Source of the DNA: SFWF01 sp045591645
Lineage (GTDB): Bacteria > Bacillota > Clostridia > Oscillospirales > Acutalibacteraceae
Direction of reading: 5' to 3'
DNA length: 64,000 nucleotides
Assembly (NCBI GenBank): GCA_045591645.1
Contig: JAZNTG010000001.1
Location: 19,711 to 83,710 of the forward strand
Of this stretch, positions 41,107 to 50,207 are shown piece after piece (the first letter of the stretch is position 1; every line of letters begins with the position of its first letter). The translations under genes and the position numbers were made by a program. Under the pieces are notes generated by a model. The model saw only the letters and a list, made by a program, of their open reading frames with translations, made no database searches and was not told where the DNA came from.

Positions 41107-42540
41107 ATGATTTTTTTTAAGAAGATCTGCGCAATTTTGATTGCCGCTGTAATTTTAATTTTTACTTCGGGCTGCAGCGCAGATTACAAGGATGCTTATA
41201 TATATTTTGAGCTTGAAAACAAACCATCTACCCTTGACCCTCAGCTTGTGTCGACAAGGGAAGAAAATGTTATCGTGCGCTCTATTTTCGATACCCTGCT
41301 TCGCTATGATGAAAACGGGGATGTCGTTGCATCTGCCTGCTCTTCATATGAGAAAAACGGACTTACCTACACCTTTAAGATAAGCCCCGACGCTTATTGG
41401 ACGAGTGGCGAAAAGCTGACTGCATATGATTTTGAATTCGGCTTTAAGCGCGCACTTGATCCCGATACCGCTGCTCCTGCCGCCGCGACGCTGGGCTCTG
41501 TTGCGTCTGCAAATGCAAGCGATGCAGATACCTTTGTTATAACACTATCCTTTGACGATCCTGACTTTTTAAACACCCTCACTACTTCCATCACTATGCC
41601 CTGTAATGAGAAATTCTTTAACGAATGCAAAGGCAGATACGGGCTTGAGCTAGAGACAACTCCTGCTTGCGGATCTTATTATATAAGGAAATGGCCGACC
41701 GAGAGTAAATTTCTTATAAGACTTGCTAAAAATCTTGAATATAAGGGCTATTTTGAGGCAAGAAATATGCGTGTTTATTTCACCTGCGATGAGCGTGAAA
41801 ACCTTGAAATGCTCACAGAAGACGATACCGATTTTGCTTATGTATCTTGCGAGGAAGCTGAAAAAGCTGCCGAAAGCGGACTTAATACCTCGGCTTTAGA
41901 GGATGTTTCGTATATGCTTTTCCTCTCACCCTCTCTTTCAGAGGATATTCGTCTTGCAATTATGAAATCGGTAAAGAATGAGCAGAGCATTTATAACACC
42001 TATTACGGTTCTGCCGTTTCAAGCAGTATCGCGCCCAAGGCTCTTAAAGCTTCCCTTTCTGATTTTAAAACCGATTTTCCCTATGATATCGACCACGCGG
42101 CTCATCTTTACAGTGAAGCTATCTTAAACTCTGAGGACTCTTCACTCAGTGGCATTACGGTAAAATGCTATAGTGACCCCGCCGCCCTAGCCACCGCAAA
42201 GTCCCTAGCCGCACATTGGCAGCAGAAGCTCGGCGCTTTTGTAAATCTCGAAGAGGTAGCTTCACTCTCTTCTCTTGAAGCTGCTTATTCAAGCGATAAT
42301 TACTCGATTATGATAATGCCCTTGACCGCCTCCTTCCGCCATTCGGCATCTTATCTTTCGCAGTTCAAGACAAAATCAACCGATCTTCAGTCAGCACAAA
42401 ATGAGCTTGGCGAAGCATCTCTCTGCTATCCGCTGTTTAATCAGAGCAGCTATGTTGCGTCAGCTTCATATATTGAGAATTTCAACAAAATAATCGAGAA
42501 CGGAATTCCCGATATCGCCCTCGCTATAAAGAAGGAATAA
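41107..42540 (+). CDS. orphan oligopeptide-binding lipoprotein (SBP family 5)
   Basis: A 477-residue lipoprotein with lipobox TSGC (Cys23). The mature protein opens with the family-5 signature ELENKPSTLDPQLVSTREEN. It also has LLRYDENGDVV, then LTYTFKISPDAYWTSGEKLT and AYDFEFGFKRALDP near residue 115, the typical OppA/DppA signature. No permease or ATPase genes are nearby, so it must work with a transporter encoded elsewhere or serve as a sensor. It is followed by the pyrimidine operon, which has its own promoter. Confidence 0.88.
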   Translation: MIFFKKICAILIAAVILIFTSGCSADYKDAYIYFELENKPSTLDPQLVSTREENVIVRSIFDTLLRYDENGDVVASACSSYEKNGLTYTFKISPDAYWTSGEKLTAYDFEFGFKRALDPDTAAPAAATLGSVASANASDADTFVITLSFDDPDFLNTLTTSITMPCNEKFFNECKGRYGLELETTPACGSYYIRKWPTESKFLIRLAKNLEYKGYFEARNMRVYFTCDERENLEMLTEDDTDFAYVSCEEAEKAAESGLNTSALEDVSYMLFLSPSLSEDIRLAIMKSVKNEQSIYNTYYGSAVSSSIAPKALKASLSDFKTDFPYDIDHAAHLYSEAILNSEDSSLSGITVKCYSDPAALATAKSLAAHWQQKLGAFVNLEEVASLSSLEAAYSSDNYSIMIMPLTASFRHSASYLSQFKTKSTDLQSAQNELGEASLCYPLFNQSSYVASASYIENFNKIIENGIPDIALAIKKE

Positions 42541-42564
42541 TTTTATAAAATTCGTCTTTTTTGG

Positions 42565-42593
42565 TTGACACATACAGTGCGCTATGATATAAT
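42565..42593 (+). promoter_or_regulatory. consensus promoter of the pyrimidine operon
   Basis: TTGACA (42565-42570) and TATAAT (42588-42593), 17-base spacer, a perfect consensus. It precedes a leader of about 140 bases. Confidence 0.9.
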
Positions 42594-42604
42594 CATTTGC
42601 AGTA

Positions 42605-42721
42605 AATCTTTAAAGACGATACAGAGATATCGGCAAGATTAACGGATATTCAAATTTCAGATACTCTTTTGAGTGTCGGGTTTTTTGTGTGAGAGTCTTG
42701 CCAATATGGTAAGACTTTTTT
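42605..42721 (+). promoter_or_regulatory. PyrR-type transcription attenuator of the pyr operon
   Basis: The PyrR-binding loop is visible: lower stem AATCTT/AAGATT (42605-42610, 42635-42640), purine-rich bulge, upper stem CGATA/TATCG and loop CAGAGA, matching the CNGNGA loop known from PyrR sites. The terminator is AGTCTTGCC/GGTAAGACT (42694-42702, 42708-42716) with TTTTTT. The antiterminator pairs GGCAAGA (42632-42638) with TCTTGCC (42696-42702) and excludes both. A second hairpin GATACTC/GAGTGTC (42660-42677) with GGGTTTTTT lies between them and looks like an additional terminator. With UMP-bound PyrR the loop forms and transcription stops. Confidence 0.82.
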
Positions 42722-42741
42722 GTTTGGAAGGAGAAATTATA

Positions 42742-43947
42742 ATGTCAGTTAAACTGCAATCCGCTGTTCCCGCTGATATGACCTCTGCCCCCTTTGTTAA
42801 GTCATTCCTTGAAAACAAAGGCTGTAGTGTTTATAATTCTCAAAATTTCGTTTTGTTGCCCGGTTTTTGCGATGTGCATGTGCATTTTCGTGAGCCGGGT
42901 TTTCTTTATAAGGAGACTATCCTTTCGGGCAGCCGCGCCGCCGCCCACGGCGGATACACCGCTGTCTGTACTATGCCGAATTTAAAGCCTGTTCCGGACT
43001 CGGTCGACCACCTGAAGATTCAGACCGACGCTATAAAAAAGGATGCGGTAATTAAGGTATTCCCCTACGGTTCAATTACTGTTGGTGAGCTTGGCGAAGA
43101 GCTGTCGGATATGGAGGGAATTGCGCCCGACTGCATTGCCTTTTCGGATGACGGCAGAGGTGTTCAGAGTGTCGATATGATGCGTAAGGCTATGATAAAG
43201 GCAAAGCGCCTCGGTAAAATGATAGTCGCACACTGTGAGGTAAACGAGCTGTTGCGCGGCGGTTATATCCACGACGGTGAATACGCTAAGACTCACGGCC
43301 ACAAAGGAATTTGCTCTGAGAGCGAATATGCGCAGATAGCCCGTGACATAGAGCTTGTAAAGGAGACGGGAGTCGCCTACCACGTATGCCACATATCCAC
43401 AAAGGAAAGCGTTGAGCTTATCAGAAAGGCAAAAGCCGAGGGTGTCGACATCACCTGCGAAACGGGACCCCACTACCTTGTTTATGACGATAGCGATCTT
43501 GCGGAGGACGGCAAATGGAAGATGAACCCACCGCTGAGATCATGTAAGGACCGACTCGCACTCATAGAAGGCATAAAAGACGGAACAATAGATATGATAG
43601 CAACTGACCATGCGCCCCACTCTGACCAAGAAAAATCCAAAGGTCTTGAAAAGAGCGCGTTTGGAATCGTTGGACTTGAGACCGCTTTTGCAGTAATGTT
43701 CACGCACTTTGTAAAAACAGGTGTTATAACCCTCGAAAGGCTTGTAGAGCTTATGTCAACAAACCCTGCAAAGCGATTTGGAATAGATGTAAGCCGTGAC
43801 TTTTCGGTATGGGATCTCTCTTCAGAATTTACAGTAGACCCTGCCCACTTCTTGTCTCAAGGCAAGGCAACACCATTTGAAGGCAAAAAGCTCTTCGGCA
43901 AATGCTTAATGACAGTTTGCGAAGGTAAAACAGTTTATAAAGATTAA
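42742..43947 (+). CDS. pyrC: dihydroorotase
   Basis: PyrC closes the ring of carbamoyl-aspartate to dihydroorotate. Start ATG 42742 has GGAAGGAG upstream; the longer frame from 42673 runs back into the attenuator. The metal motif CDVHVHFREPG lies near residue 45. Other active-site segments are MIVAHCEVNELL, AYHVCHISTKES and MIATDHAPHS near residue 290. The length is 401 residues, class I dihydroorotase. It is the first gene of the operon. Confidence 0.95.
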   Translation: MSVKLQSAVPADMTSAPFVKSFLENKGCSVYNSQNFVLLPGFCDVHVHFREPGFLYKETILSGSRAAAHGGYTAVCTMPNLKPVPDSVDHLKIQTDAIKKDAVIKVFPYGSITVGELGEELSDMEGIAPDCIAFSDDGRGVQSVDMMRKAMIKAKRLGKMIVAHCEVNELLRGGYIHDGEYAKTHGHKGICSESEYAQIARDIELVKETGVAYHVCHISTKESVELIRKAKAEGVDITCETGPHYLVYDDSDLAEDGKWKMNPPLRSCKDRLALIEGIKDGTIDMIATDHAPHSDQEKSKGLEKSAFGIVGLETAFAVMFTHFVKTGVITLERLVELMSTNPAKRFGIDVSRDFSVWDLSSEFTVDPAHFLSQGKATPFEGKKLFGKCLMTVCEGKTVYKD

Positions 43948-43965
43948 TTTACGGAGGAATTTATA

Positions 43966-46900
43966 ATGGCAAAAAGAACAGACATCAAAAAGGTACTGAT
44001 AATCGGCTCAGGTCCTATCGTTATCGGACAGGCTGCCGAATTCGACTATGCAGGCACACAGGCTTGTCTTGCTTTAAAGGAAGAAGGCTATGAGGTAGTT
44101 CTCTGCAACTCAAACCCCGCTACCATAATGACTGACACCACTATTGCCGACAAGGTGTATATGGAGCCGCTGACCCTTGAATATATCGCAAAGATCCTCC
44201 GTTATGAGCGTCCCGACGCTATTGTCCCCGGCATCGGCGGACAGACGGGACTTAATCTTGCTATGCAGCTTGAAAAGAAGGGTATACTTCGCGAGTGCGG
44301 AGTAGAATTACTCGGCACATCCAGCGAGAGTATTGAGCGCGCTGAAGACCGCGAGCTTTTTAAAGAACTTTGTCAGTCTATTGGTGAGCCTACCATCCCG
44401 TCTGAGATAACCTATGACCTTGAAGAAGCTAAGGCTGCAGCCGAGCGCATCGGCTACCCCGTCGTTTTGCGCCCCGCGTTTACCCTCGGCGGTACAGGCG
44501 GGGGCTTTGCCAACAACGAAAAAGAACTCGTAGAGATCGGTGTTAACGCTTTCAAGCTCTCCCCCGTTCATCAGGTGCTTATCGAAAAGAGCGTTAAGGG
44601 CTATAAGGAGATAGAGTTCGAGGTTATGCGTGACTCTAATGACCACGCTATCACCATCTGCGGTATGGAGAATATCGATCCTGTCGGCGTTCACACAGGT
44701 GACTCTCTCGTTGTAGCTCCTATTATGACCCTTAGTGACCACGACCTTAAGATGCTCAACGATTCGGCTATTAAGCTTATTAAAGCATTAAAGATCGAGG
44801 GCGGCTGTAATGTTCAGTTTGCGCTCGACCCACACTCCTCACAGTATTATCTTATCGAGGTAAATCCCCGAGTTTCACGTTCTTCTGCGCTGGCAAGTAA
44901 GGCTTCAGGCTACCCAATAGCAAGAGTTACCGCGAAGATTGCGCTCGGTATGTCTCTTGAGGAGATAAAGATTGCAAACACAAACGCGGCATTTGAGCCC
45001 GCACTTGACTATGTTATCGCAAAACTTCCCCGCTTCCCCTTCGATAAGTTCACAACTGCTTCAAATATGCTCGGAACACAGATGAAGGCAACGGGCGAGG
45101 TTATGGGCATTGGCTCGACCCTCGAGGAATGTTTACTCAAGGGTATCCGCTCGCTTGAGGTCGGCGTAAACCACATCTATCACCAGAAGTTTGACAATAT
45201 GAGCGATAACGATATCCGCGATTATATCAGCGAGTTCCGAGATGATAACATCTTCGCTATAGCAGAGCTTATCTACCGCGGTGCTTCGGTTGAGGAGATA
45301 CACAATATCACCAAGATAACCCCCTACTTCCTCGAGGCTATAAAGCGCATCATAGATATGGAGGAAACCTTAAAGGCTCATCCGTTTGACCTCGAGACAC
45401 TTAAAGACGCAAAGAAGATGGGCTTCTCGGATAAGTATACGGCAAGAATGTGGAAGTGCAACGAGATCGATGTATTCAACTTCCGTAAGGAGCATAACCT
45501 CTTCCCCGTATTCCGCATGGTTGACACCTGCCACACAGGCGCTTATATTCCCTACTTCTATTCTTCCTATACAGGTGAAAATGCTTCGGTAATCACAGAT
45601 AAGAAAAAAATAGTAGTGCTCGGTGCAGGTCCTATCCGTATCGGTCAGGGTGTTGAGTTTGACTACTCTACCGTACACGCGGTAACCACTATTAAAAATT
45701 CGGGCTATGAGGCTATCATCATAAACAACAACCCCGAAACCGTTTCTACCGACTACACGACCGCAGACAAGCTCTATTTCGAGCCGCTCACTCCCGAGGA
45801 TGTTATGAACATTATCGAGTTTGAAAAGCCTGAGGGCGTTATCGCTTCACTCGGCGGACAGACCGCTATAAACCTTGCCGAGCCTCTAAGAGACCGCGGT
45901 GTTAAGATAATCGGTACCGACTGTGACGCTATTGAGCGCGCAGAAAACCGCGACAGCTTTGAGAAGATACTGACCGAGCTTAATATACCTCAGCCTAAGG
46001 GTAAGGCGGTAACCAGTATTGAGGCGGGTGTAGAAGCCGCCGCTTCCATCGGTTATCCTGTCCTTGTACGTCCCTCCTTCGTGCTTGGCGGACGTGCTAT
46101 GCAGATAGTTGCAAATGAGGAACAGCTCCGCCACTATCTCAAGACCGCGGTTGAAATTGACGAGGACAAGCCCGTTCTTGTTGATAAATACATTCAGGGT
46201 AAAGAGGTAGAGGTTGATGCTATCTGCGACGGCAAGGATGTTTTCGTCCCAGGTATTATGGAGCTTGTTGAACGTACAGGTATCCACTCGGGCGACTCTA
46301 TCAGCGTATATCCCACCTTCTCCATCTCGGACAAGGTCAAGGGCACCATTTTACAGTATGCAAAGAAGCTCGGTATCGGAATCGGCATCGTAGGTCTTTA
46401 CAATATTCAGTTCATAGTTGACGAGAAGGATGATGTCTATATCATTGAGGTAAATCCCCGTTCTTCACGTACCGTTCCCTTCCTCTCAAAGTCTACAGGC
46501 TACAGCCTTGCAGATATTGCGACCGAGGTAATCCTCGGCAAGAGCCTTAAGGAGCTTGGAATATTCGACCTGTATCCGCAGGAGAAAAACCGTTGGTACG
46601 TAAAGGTCCCGGTATTCTCCTTCAATAAGCTTCGCGGACTTGATGCATACCTCTCTCCTGAGATGAAGTCGACAGGAGAAGCTATCGGCTATGACGACAA
46701 GCTTAACCGTGCGCTTTACAAAGCTTTACAGGCAAGCGGTATGAAGGTGCAGAACTATGGCACCGTACTTGCTACTATCGCTGACAAGGACAAGGAGGAG
46801 GCCCTTCCCCTTATCCAACGCTTCTACAACCTTGGCTTTAACATTCAGGCTACAAGCGGTACCGCTAAGTTCTTAAAGGAAAACGGCATCCGCACACACG

Positions 46901-47139
46901 TGCTCAAGAAGCTGAACGAGGGCAGCGAGGAGATCGCTGACGCTATCCGTCAGGGACATATCGCTTATGTTATCAACACAAGGGACATTGCTTCTCAGGG
47001 CAATATGAGCGACGGAGCGGAGATAAGAAAGCTCGCTACCGAGAACAATGTCAACATCTTCACTGCGCTTGATACTGTAAATGTACTTCTCGATGTTCTC
47101 GAGGAAACCACTCTTACAATCTCTACTATAGATGCGTGA
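43966..47139 (+). CDS. carB: carbamoyl-phosphate synthase large subunit
   Basis: CarB makes carbamoyl phosphate from bicarbonate, ATP and ammonia (delivered by CarA from glutamine). The 1057 residues comprise two homologous ATP-grasp halves, each opening with a Rossmann-like GPI-(V/R)-IGQ motif (GSGPIVIGQAAEFDYAG near residue 13, GAGPIRIGQGVEFDYS near residue 557). The C-terminal allosteric MGS-like domain includes YNLGFNIQATSGTAKFLKEN. It is 18 bases after pyrC. The small subunit gene carA is not in this operon or window. Confidence 0.98.
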   Translation: MAKRTDIKKVLIIGSGPIVIGQAAEFDYAGTQACLALKEEGYEVVLCNSNPATIMTDTTIADKVYMEPLTLEYIAKILRYERPDAIVPGIGGQTGLNLAMQLEKKGILRECGVELLGTSSESIERAEDRELFKELCQSIGEPTIPSEITYDLEEAKAAAERIGYPVVLRPAFTLGGTGGGFANNEKELVEIGVNAFKLSPVHQVLIEKSVKGYKEIEFEVMRDSNDHAITICGMENIDPVGVHTGDSLVVAPIMTLSDHDLKMLNDSAIKLIKALKIEGGCNVQFALDPHSSQYYLIEVNPRVSRSSALASKASGYPIARVTAKIALGMSLEEIKIANTNAAFEPALDYVIAKLPRFPFDKFTTASNMLGTQMKATGEVMGIGSTLEECLLKGIRSLEVGVNHIYHQKFDNMSDNDIRDYISEFRDDNIFAIAELIYRGASVEEIHNITKITPYFLEAIKRIIDMEETLKAHPFDLETLKDAKKMGFSDKYTARMWKCNEIDVFNFRKEHNLFPVFRMVDTCHTGAYIPYFYSSYTGENASVITDKKKIVVLGAGPIRIGQGVEFDYSTVHAVTTIKNSGYEAIIINNNPETVSTDYTTADKLYFEPLTPEDVMNIIEFEKPEGVIASLGGQTAINLAEPLRDRGVKIIGTDCDAIERAENRDSFEKILTELNIPQPKGKAVTSIEAGVEAAASIGYPVLVRPSFVLGGRAMQIVANEEQLRHYLKTAVEIDEDKPVLVDKYIQGKEVEVDAICDGKDVFVPGIMELVERTGIHSGDSISVYPTFSISDKVKGTILQYAKKLGIGIGIVGLYNIQFIVDEKDDVYIIEVNPRSSRTVPFLSKSTGYSLADIATEVILGKSLKELGIFDLYPQEKNRWYVKVPVFSFNKLRGLDAYLSPEMKSTGEAIGYDDKLNRALYKALQASGMKVQNYGTVLATIADKDKEEALPLIQRFYNLGFNIQATSGTAKFLKENGIRTHVLKKLNEGSEEIADAIRQGHIAYVINTRDIASQGNMSDGAEIRKLATENNVNIFTALDTVNVLLDVLEETTLTISTIDA

Positions 47140-47147
47140 GGTAATGA

Positions 47148-47888
47148 ATGAAACAGTCGATTTTTACCGTTTTAACAAATAAGAATATTGCCGATTCAAT
47201 CTATGAGATGACCCTTTCGGGAGATATTTCGGATATTAACGCAACAGGACAGTTCGTAAATATTAAGCTTGACGGCTTCTTTCTTCGCAGACCCATCTCT
47301 GTCTGCGAAGCCAATGACGGTGTACTTAGAATAATTTATAAGGTAGTAGGCCGCGGAACTGAGTATATGAGCACGCTCGAAAACGGCGCAAGGCTCGATA
47401 TACTGACAGGACTCGGAAACGGCTATGAAACAAATAAATCAGGAGACCGTCCACTGCTTATCGGAGGCGGTGTCGGTGTACCTCCTATGTACGGACTGGC
47501 AAAAAAGCTCTGTGCACAGGGCAAGAGCGTATCTGTAGTTCTCGGCTTTAACTCCTCTAAGGATGTGTTCTATGAGGAGGAGTTCAAAGCACTTGGCTGT
47601 AAGGTATTTGTCGCTACTGCAGACGGCAGCTATGGCAAAAAAGGCTTTGTTACCGATTGTCTTTCTGATGTCGGAGAATACTCCTATTTTTACACCTGTG
47701 GTCCCGAGCCGATGTTAAAGGCTCTGTGTAAAGCAACTGCAACCTCGGGTCAGTTAAGCTTCGAAGAGCGAATGGGCTGCGGCTTCGGCGCCTGTATGGG
47801 CTGCTCCTGCAAGACTATCACAGGCTATAAAAGAATTTGTAAAGAAGGCCCTGTGCTCGATAAGGAGGAGATATTATGGGAAGCTTAA
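47148..47888 (+). CDS. pyrK: dihydroorotate dehydrogenase B electron-transfer subunit PyrK
   Basis: PyrK carries FAD and a 2Fe-2S cluster and passes electrons from PyrD to NAD. FAD/NAD-binding segments are FFLRRPISVCEAN and LLIGGGVGVPPMYGLAKKL near residue 105. The cluster Cys residues are in GCGFGACMGCSCKT and RICKEGPVL at the C-terminus. The 246 residues are usual. It lies 8 bases after carB and overlaps pyrD by 13 bases, which fits formation of the heterotetramer. Confidence 0.96.
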   Translation: MKQSIFTVLTNKNIADSIYEMTLSGDISDINATGQFVNIKLDGFFLRRPISVCEANDGVLRIIYKVVGRGTEYMSTLENGARLDILTGLGNGYETNKSGDRPLLIGGGVGVPPMYGLAKKLCAQGKSVSVVLGFNSSKDVFYEEEFKALGCKVFVATADGSYGKKGFVTDCLSDVGEYSYFYTCGPEPMLKALCKATATSGQLSFEERMGCGFGACMGCSCKTITGYKRICKEGPVLDKEEILWEA

Positions 47889-48787
47889 AAGTGAACCTCT
47901 GCGGAATTGAACTTGATAACCCCGTTATCCCCGCCAGCGGAACCTTTGGTTTCGGCTATGAATTTGCCGAGCTTTACGATATAAACTGCCTTGGAACTTT
48001 CTCATTCAAGGGTACAACTCGCGACCCGCGTTTTGGAAACCCTACCCCGAGAATTGCCGAATGCCCAGCCGGTATGATAAATGCCGTCGGTCTTCAGAAC
48101 CCTGGTGTTGAAAAGGTCATCTCTGAAGAGCTGCCTCGGCTTAAAAAGTGTTTTAATAAGCCCGTTATGGCGAATATCAGCGGTTTCTCGATAGAGGACT
48201 ATGCCTACACCTGTGAAAGGTTAGATAAAGAGGCTCAGGTCGGCTGGCTTGAGGTCAATGTAAGCTGTCCAAACGTGCACGGCGGCGGAATGAGCTTTGG
48301 CACATCGCCCTCTGCTGCGGCAGAGGTTACAAGAGCCGTTAAAGCGGTTACTACAAAGCCGGTAATTATAAAGCTCTCACCCAACGTTACCGATATTGTG
48401 TCGATAGCAAAGGCTTGTGAAGAAGCGGGTGCAGATGGTATCAGCCTTATAAACACCCTGCTCGGAATGCGTATAGACCTTAAAACAAAAAGACCTGTTA
48501 TCGCTAATAAAATGGGCGGTTTTTCAGGTCCTGCTATCTTCCCCGTTGCAGTTCGTATGGTATATCAGGTGGCAAATGCCGTAAATATTCCCGTTGTAGG
48601 TATGGGCGGCGTATCAACTGCAGAGGATGTAGTTGAGATGATGCTTGCCGGAGCTACCGCGGTCGAGGTTGGTGCGGCGAACCTTATAGATCCCTATGCC
48701 TCAAAACAGATAATTGAAGATCTGCCGAAAGTTATGGATAAATATGGAATTGATAATCTAAGTGAAATAATAGGAGGAGCAAAATAA
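47876..48787 (+). CDS. pyrD: dihydroorotate dehydrogenase B catalytic subunit PyrD
   Basis: This is a class 1B, FMN-containing dihydroorotate dehydrogenase of 303 residues. Substrate-binding residues are in MINAVGLQNPGVE, and the active Cys in LEVNVSCPNVHGGG near residue 130. FMN-binding segments are VGMGGVSTAEDVVEMMLAGA. It pairs with PyrK, whose gene overlaps it. Confidence 0.97.
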   Translation: MGSLKVNLCGIELDNPVIPASGTFGFGYEFAELYDINCLGTFSFKGTTRDPRFGNPTPRIAECPAGMINAVGLQNPGVEKVISEELPRLKKCFNKPVMANISGFSIEDYAYTCERLDKEAQVGWLEVNVSCPNVHGGGMSFGTSPSAAAEVTRAVKAVTTKPVIIKLSPNVTDIVSIAKACEEAGADGISLINTLLGMRIDLKTKRPVIANKMGGFSGPAIFPVAVRMVYQVANAVNIPVVGMGGVSTAEDVVEMMLAGATAVEVGAANLIDPYASKQIIEDLPKVMDKYGIDNLSEIIGGAK

Positions 48788-49485
48788 TGGGTAAGGACGT
48801 AATTATTGCCTGCGATTTTTCGAGCAAGGAGGCTTGCCTCCAGTTTTTAGACAAGTTTACAGGCAGAAAGCCTTTTGTTAAGATAGGAATGGAGCTTTTC
48901 TACGCAGAGGGTCCCGAGATCGTAAAAGAGATAAAGAAAAGAGGTCACAAGATATTCTTAGACCTTAAACTCCACGATATTCCAAACACCGTTAAAAAGT
49001 CAATGTCGGTACTGTCTAAACTTGATGTTGATATGACCAACCTTCACGCGGGCGGAACTGTACGTATGATGGAAGCCGCTATTGAGGGACTGACAAGAGA
49101 AGATGGCACCCGTCCGATACTTATCGCAGTTACACAACTCACCTCTACCGACCAGGAGAGTATGGAGAAGGACCTCCTGATACACGAGCCTATCGACAAG
49201 GTGGTTATGCACTATGCTGCTAACGCTAAAAACGCAGGACTTGACGGCGTTGTCTGCTCTCCCCTTGAGGCAGGCAAGGTTCACGACACCTGCGGAAAAG
49301 ACTTTGTGACCGTTACCCCCGGTGTCCGCTTCGCTGACGGAGATATCGGCGACCAGAAGCGCGTTATGACCCCAGCCGAGGCAAAGAAAATAGGCTCTGA
49401 CTACATCGTTGTCGGCAGACCGATCACCGCCGCGGAGGATCCCGTCGCGGCGTATGAGAGATGCGTAGCAGAATTTATAGGATAA
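48787..49485 (+). CDS. pyrF: orotidine-5'-phosphate decarboxylase
   Basis: PyrF makes UMP. The catalytic DxKxxD motif is FLDLKLHDIPNTV near residue 58. The phosphate-binding end contains TPGVRFADGD and the C-terminal DYIVVGRPITAAEDP. The 232 residues are usual for the short type. Its start overlaps the last base of the pyrD stop (TAATG). Confidence 0.97.
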   Translation: MGKDVIIACDFSSKEACLQFLDKFTGRKPFVKIGMELFYAEGPEIVKEIKKRGHKIFLDLKLHDIPNTVKKSMSVLSKLDVDMTNLHAGGTVRMMEAAIEGLTREDGTRPILIAVTQLTSTDQESMEKDLLIHEPIDKVVMHYAANAKNAGLDGVVCSPLEAGKVHDTCGKDFVTVTPGVRFADGDIGDQKRVMTPAEAKKIGSDYIVVGRPITAAEDPVAAYERCVAEFIG

Positions 49486-49515
49486 CGGGACGTCGAGGGC
49501 GCCGTCCCCTACAGT
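49486..49515. repeat. GC-rich palindromic repeat between pyrF and pyrE
   Basis: GGGACG (49487-49492) and CGTCCC (49503-49508) flank TCGAGGGCGC, then CTACA follows. Its GC content is far above that of its surroundings. I recall similar GGGACG...CGTCCCCTACA words as dispersed intergenic repeats in related Clostridia; copy number in this genome cannot be checked here. The only other intergenic gaps in the operon are under 20 bases. Confidence 0.45.
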
Positions 49516-49546
49516 ATCAATATACTTTGACGAAGGAGAAAGTTAA

Positions 49547-50203
49547 ATGGAAGGTTATAAGAGAGAATTTATTAAGTTTTTAGAGGGAGCGGGAGTGCTC
49601 AAGTTCGGTGATTTTACCGCCAAGAGCGGCAGAAAAATACCCTATTTTATCAACGCGGGCGATATTAAAACAGGCGACCAGATCTCTAAGCTCGGTGAGT
49701 TTTATGCAAAGGCATATTTTGAGAAGATCGGAAATCGCAAGACCGTTCTTTACGGACCTGCCTACAAGGGTATTCCGATAGCGGTATCGGTTGCTTGCGC
49801 TCTTTCTAAAGAGGGTCTTGATGTTCCCTTCTTCTTTAACCGTAAGGAAGAAAAGGACCACGGTGAGGGCGGTGTTTTCGTTGGCTACAAGCCCCAAAGC
49901 GGTCAGGAGATTGTTATTGTTGAGGACGTTATCACAGCAGGTACCGCGATCCGTGAGAGTATGTCTATCCTCTCAAGTCTTGAAGGCACAAAAGTAGCCG
50001 CCGTTTTCGTAATGGTTGACAGAAAAGAAAAGGGCAAGACCGAAAAGAGTGCTATGGCAGAGGTTGGTGAGGAGTTCGGTTTCCCCGTATACTCTGTAGT
50101 TGACGTTTATGATATCATCGAGTATCTCAGTGAAGATGAGAAAAACAGAGAAAATGTTGACCGAATCAAGGCTTACCTTGAAATAAACGGAGCAAAGGAA
50201 TAA
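49547..50203 (+). CDS. pyrE: orotate phosphoribosyltransferase
   Basis: PyrE joins orotate to PRPP. The PRPP-binding signature is IVIVEDVITAGTAIRESM near residue 124, and the YGPAYKGIPIAVSVA segment lies near residue 67. The catalytic loop includes NRKEEKDHGEGG. The 218 residues are normal. It follows GAAGGAGAAA and the GC-rich repeat. Confidence 0.96.
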   Translation: MEGYKREFIKFLEGAGVLKFGDFTAKSGRKIPYFINAGDIKTGDQISKLGEFYAKAYFEKIGNRKTVLYGPAYKGIPIAVSVACALSKEGLDVPFFFNRKEEKDHGEGGVFVGYKPQSGQEIVIVEDVITAGTAIRESMSILSSLEGTKVAAVFVMVDRKEKGKTEKSAMAEVGEEFGFPVYSVVDVYDIIEYLSEDEKNRENVDRIKAYLEINGAKE

Positions 50204-50207
50204 TAAT

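Noticed and set aside
44308..44742. 144-codon minus-strand frame within carB
   Set aside because: It is antisense to the first ATP-grasp half of carB and is not supported by a ribosome site or homology.
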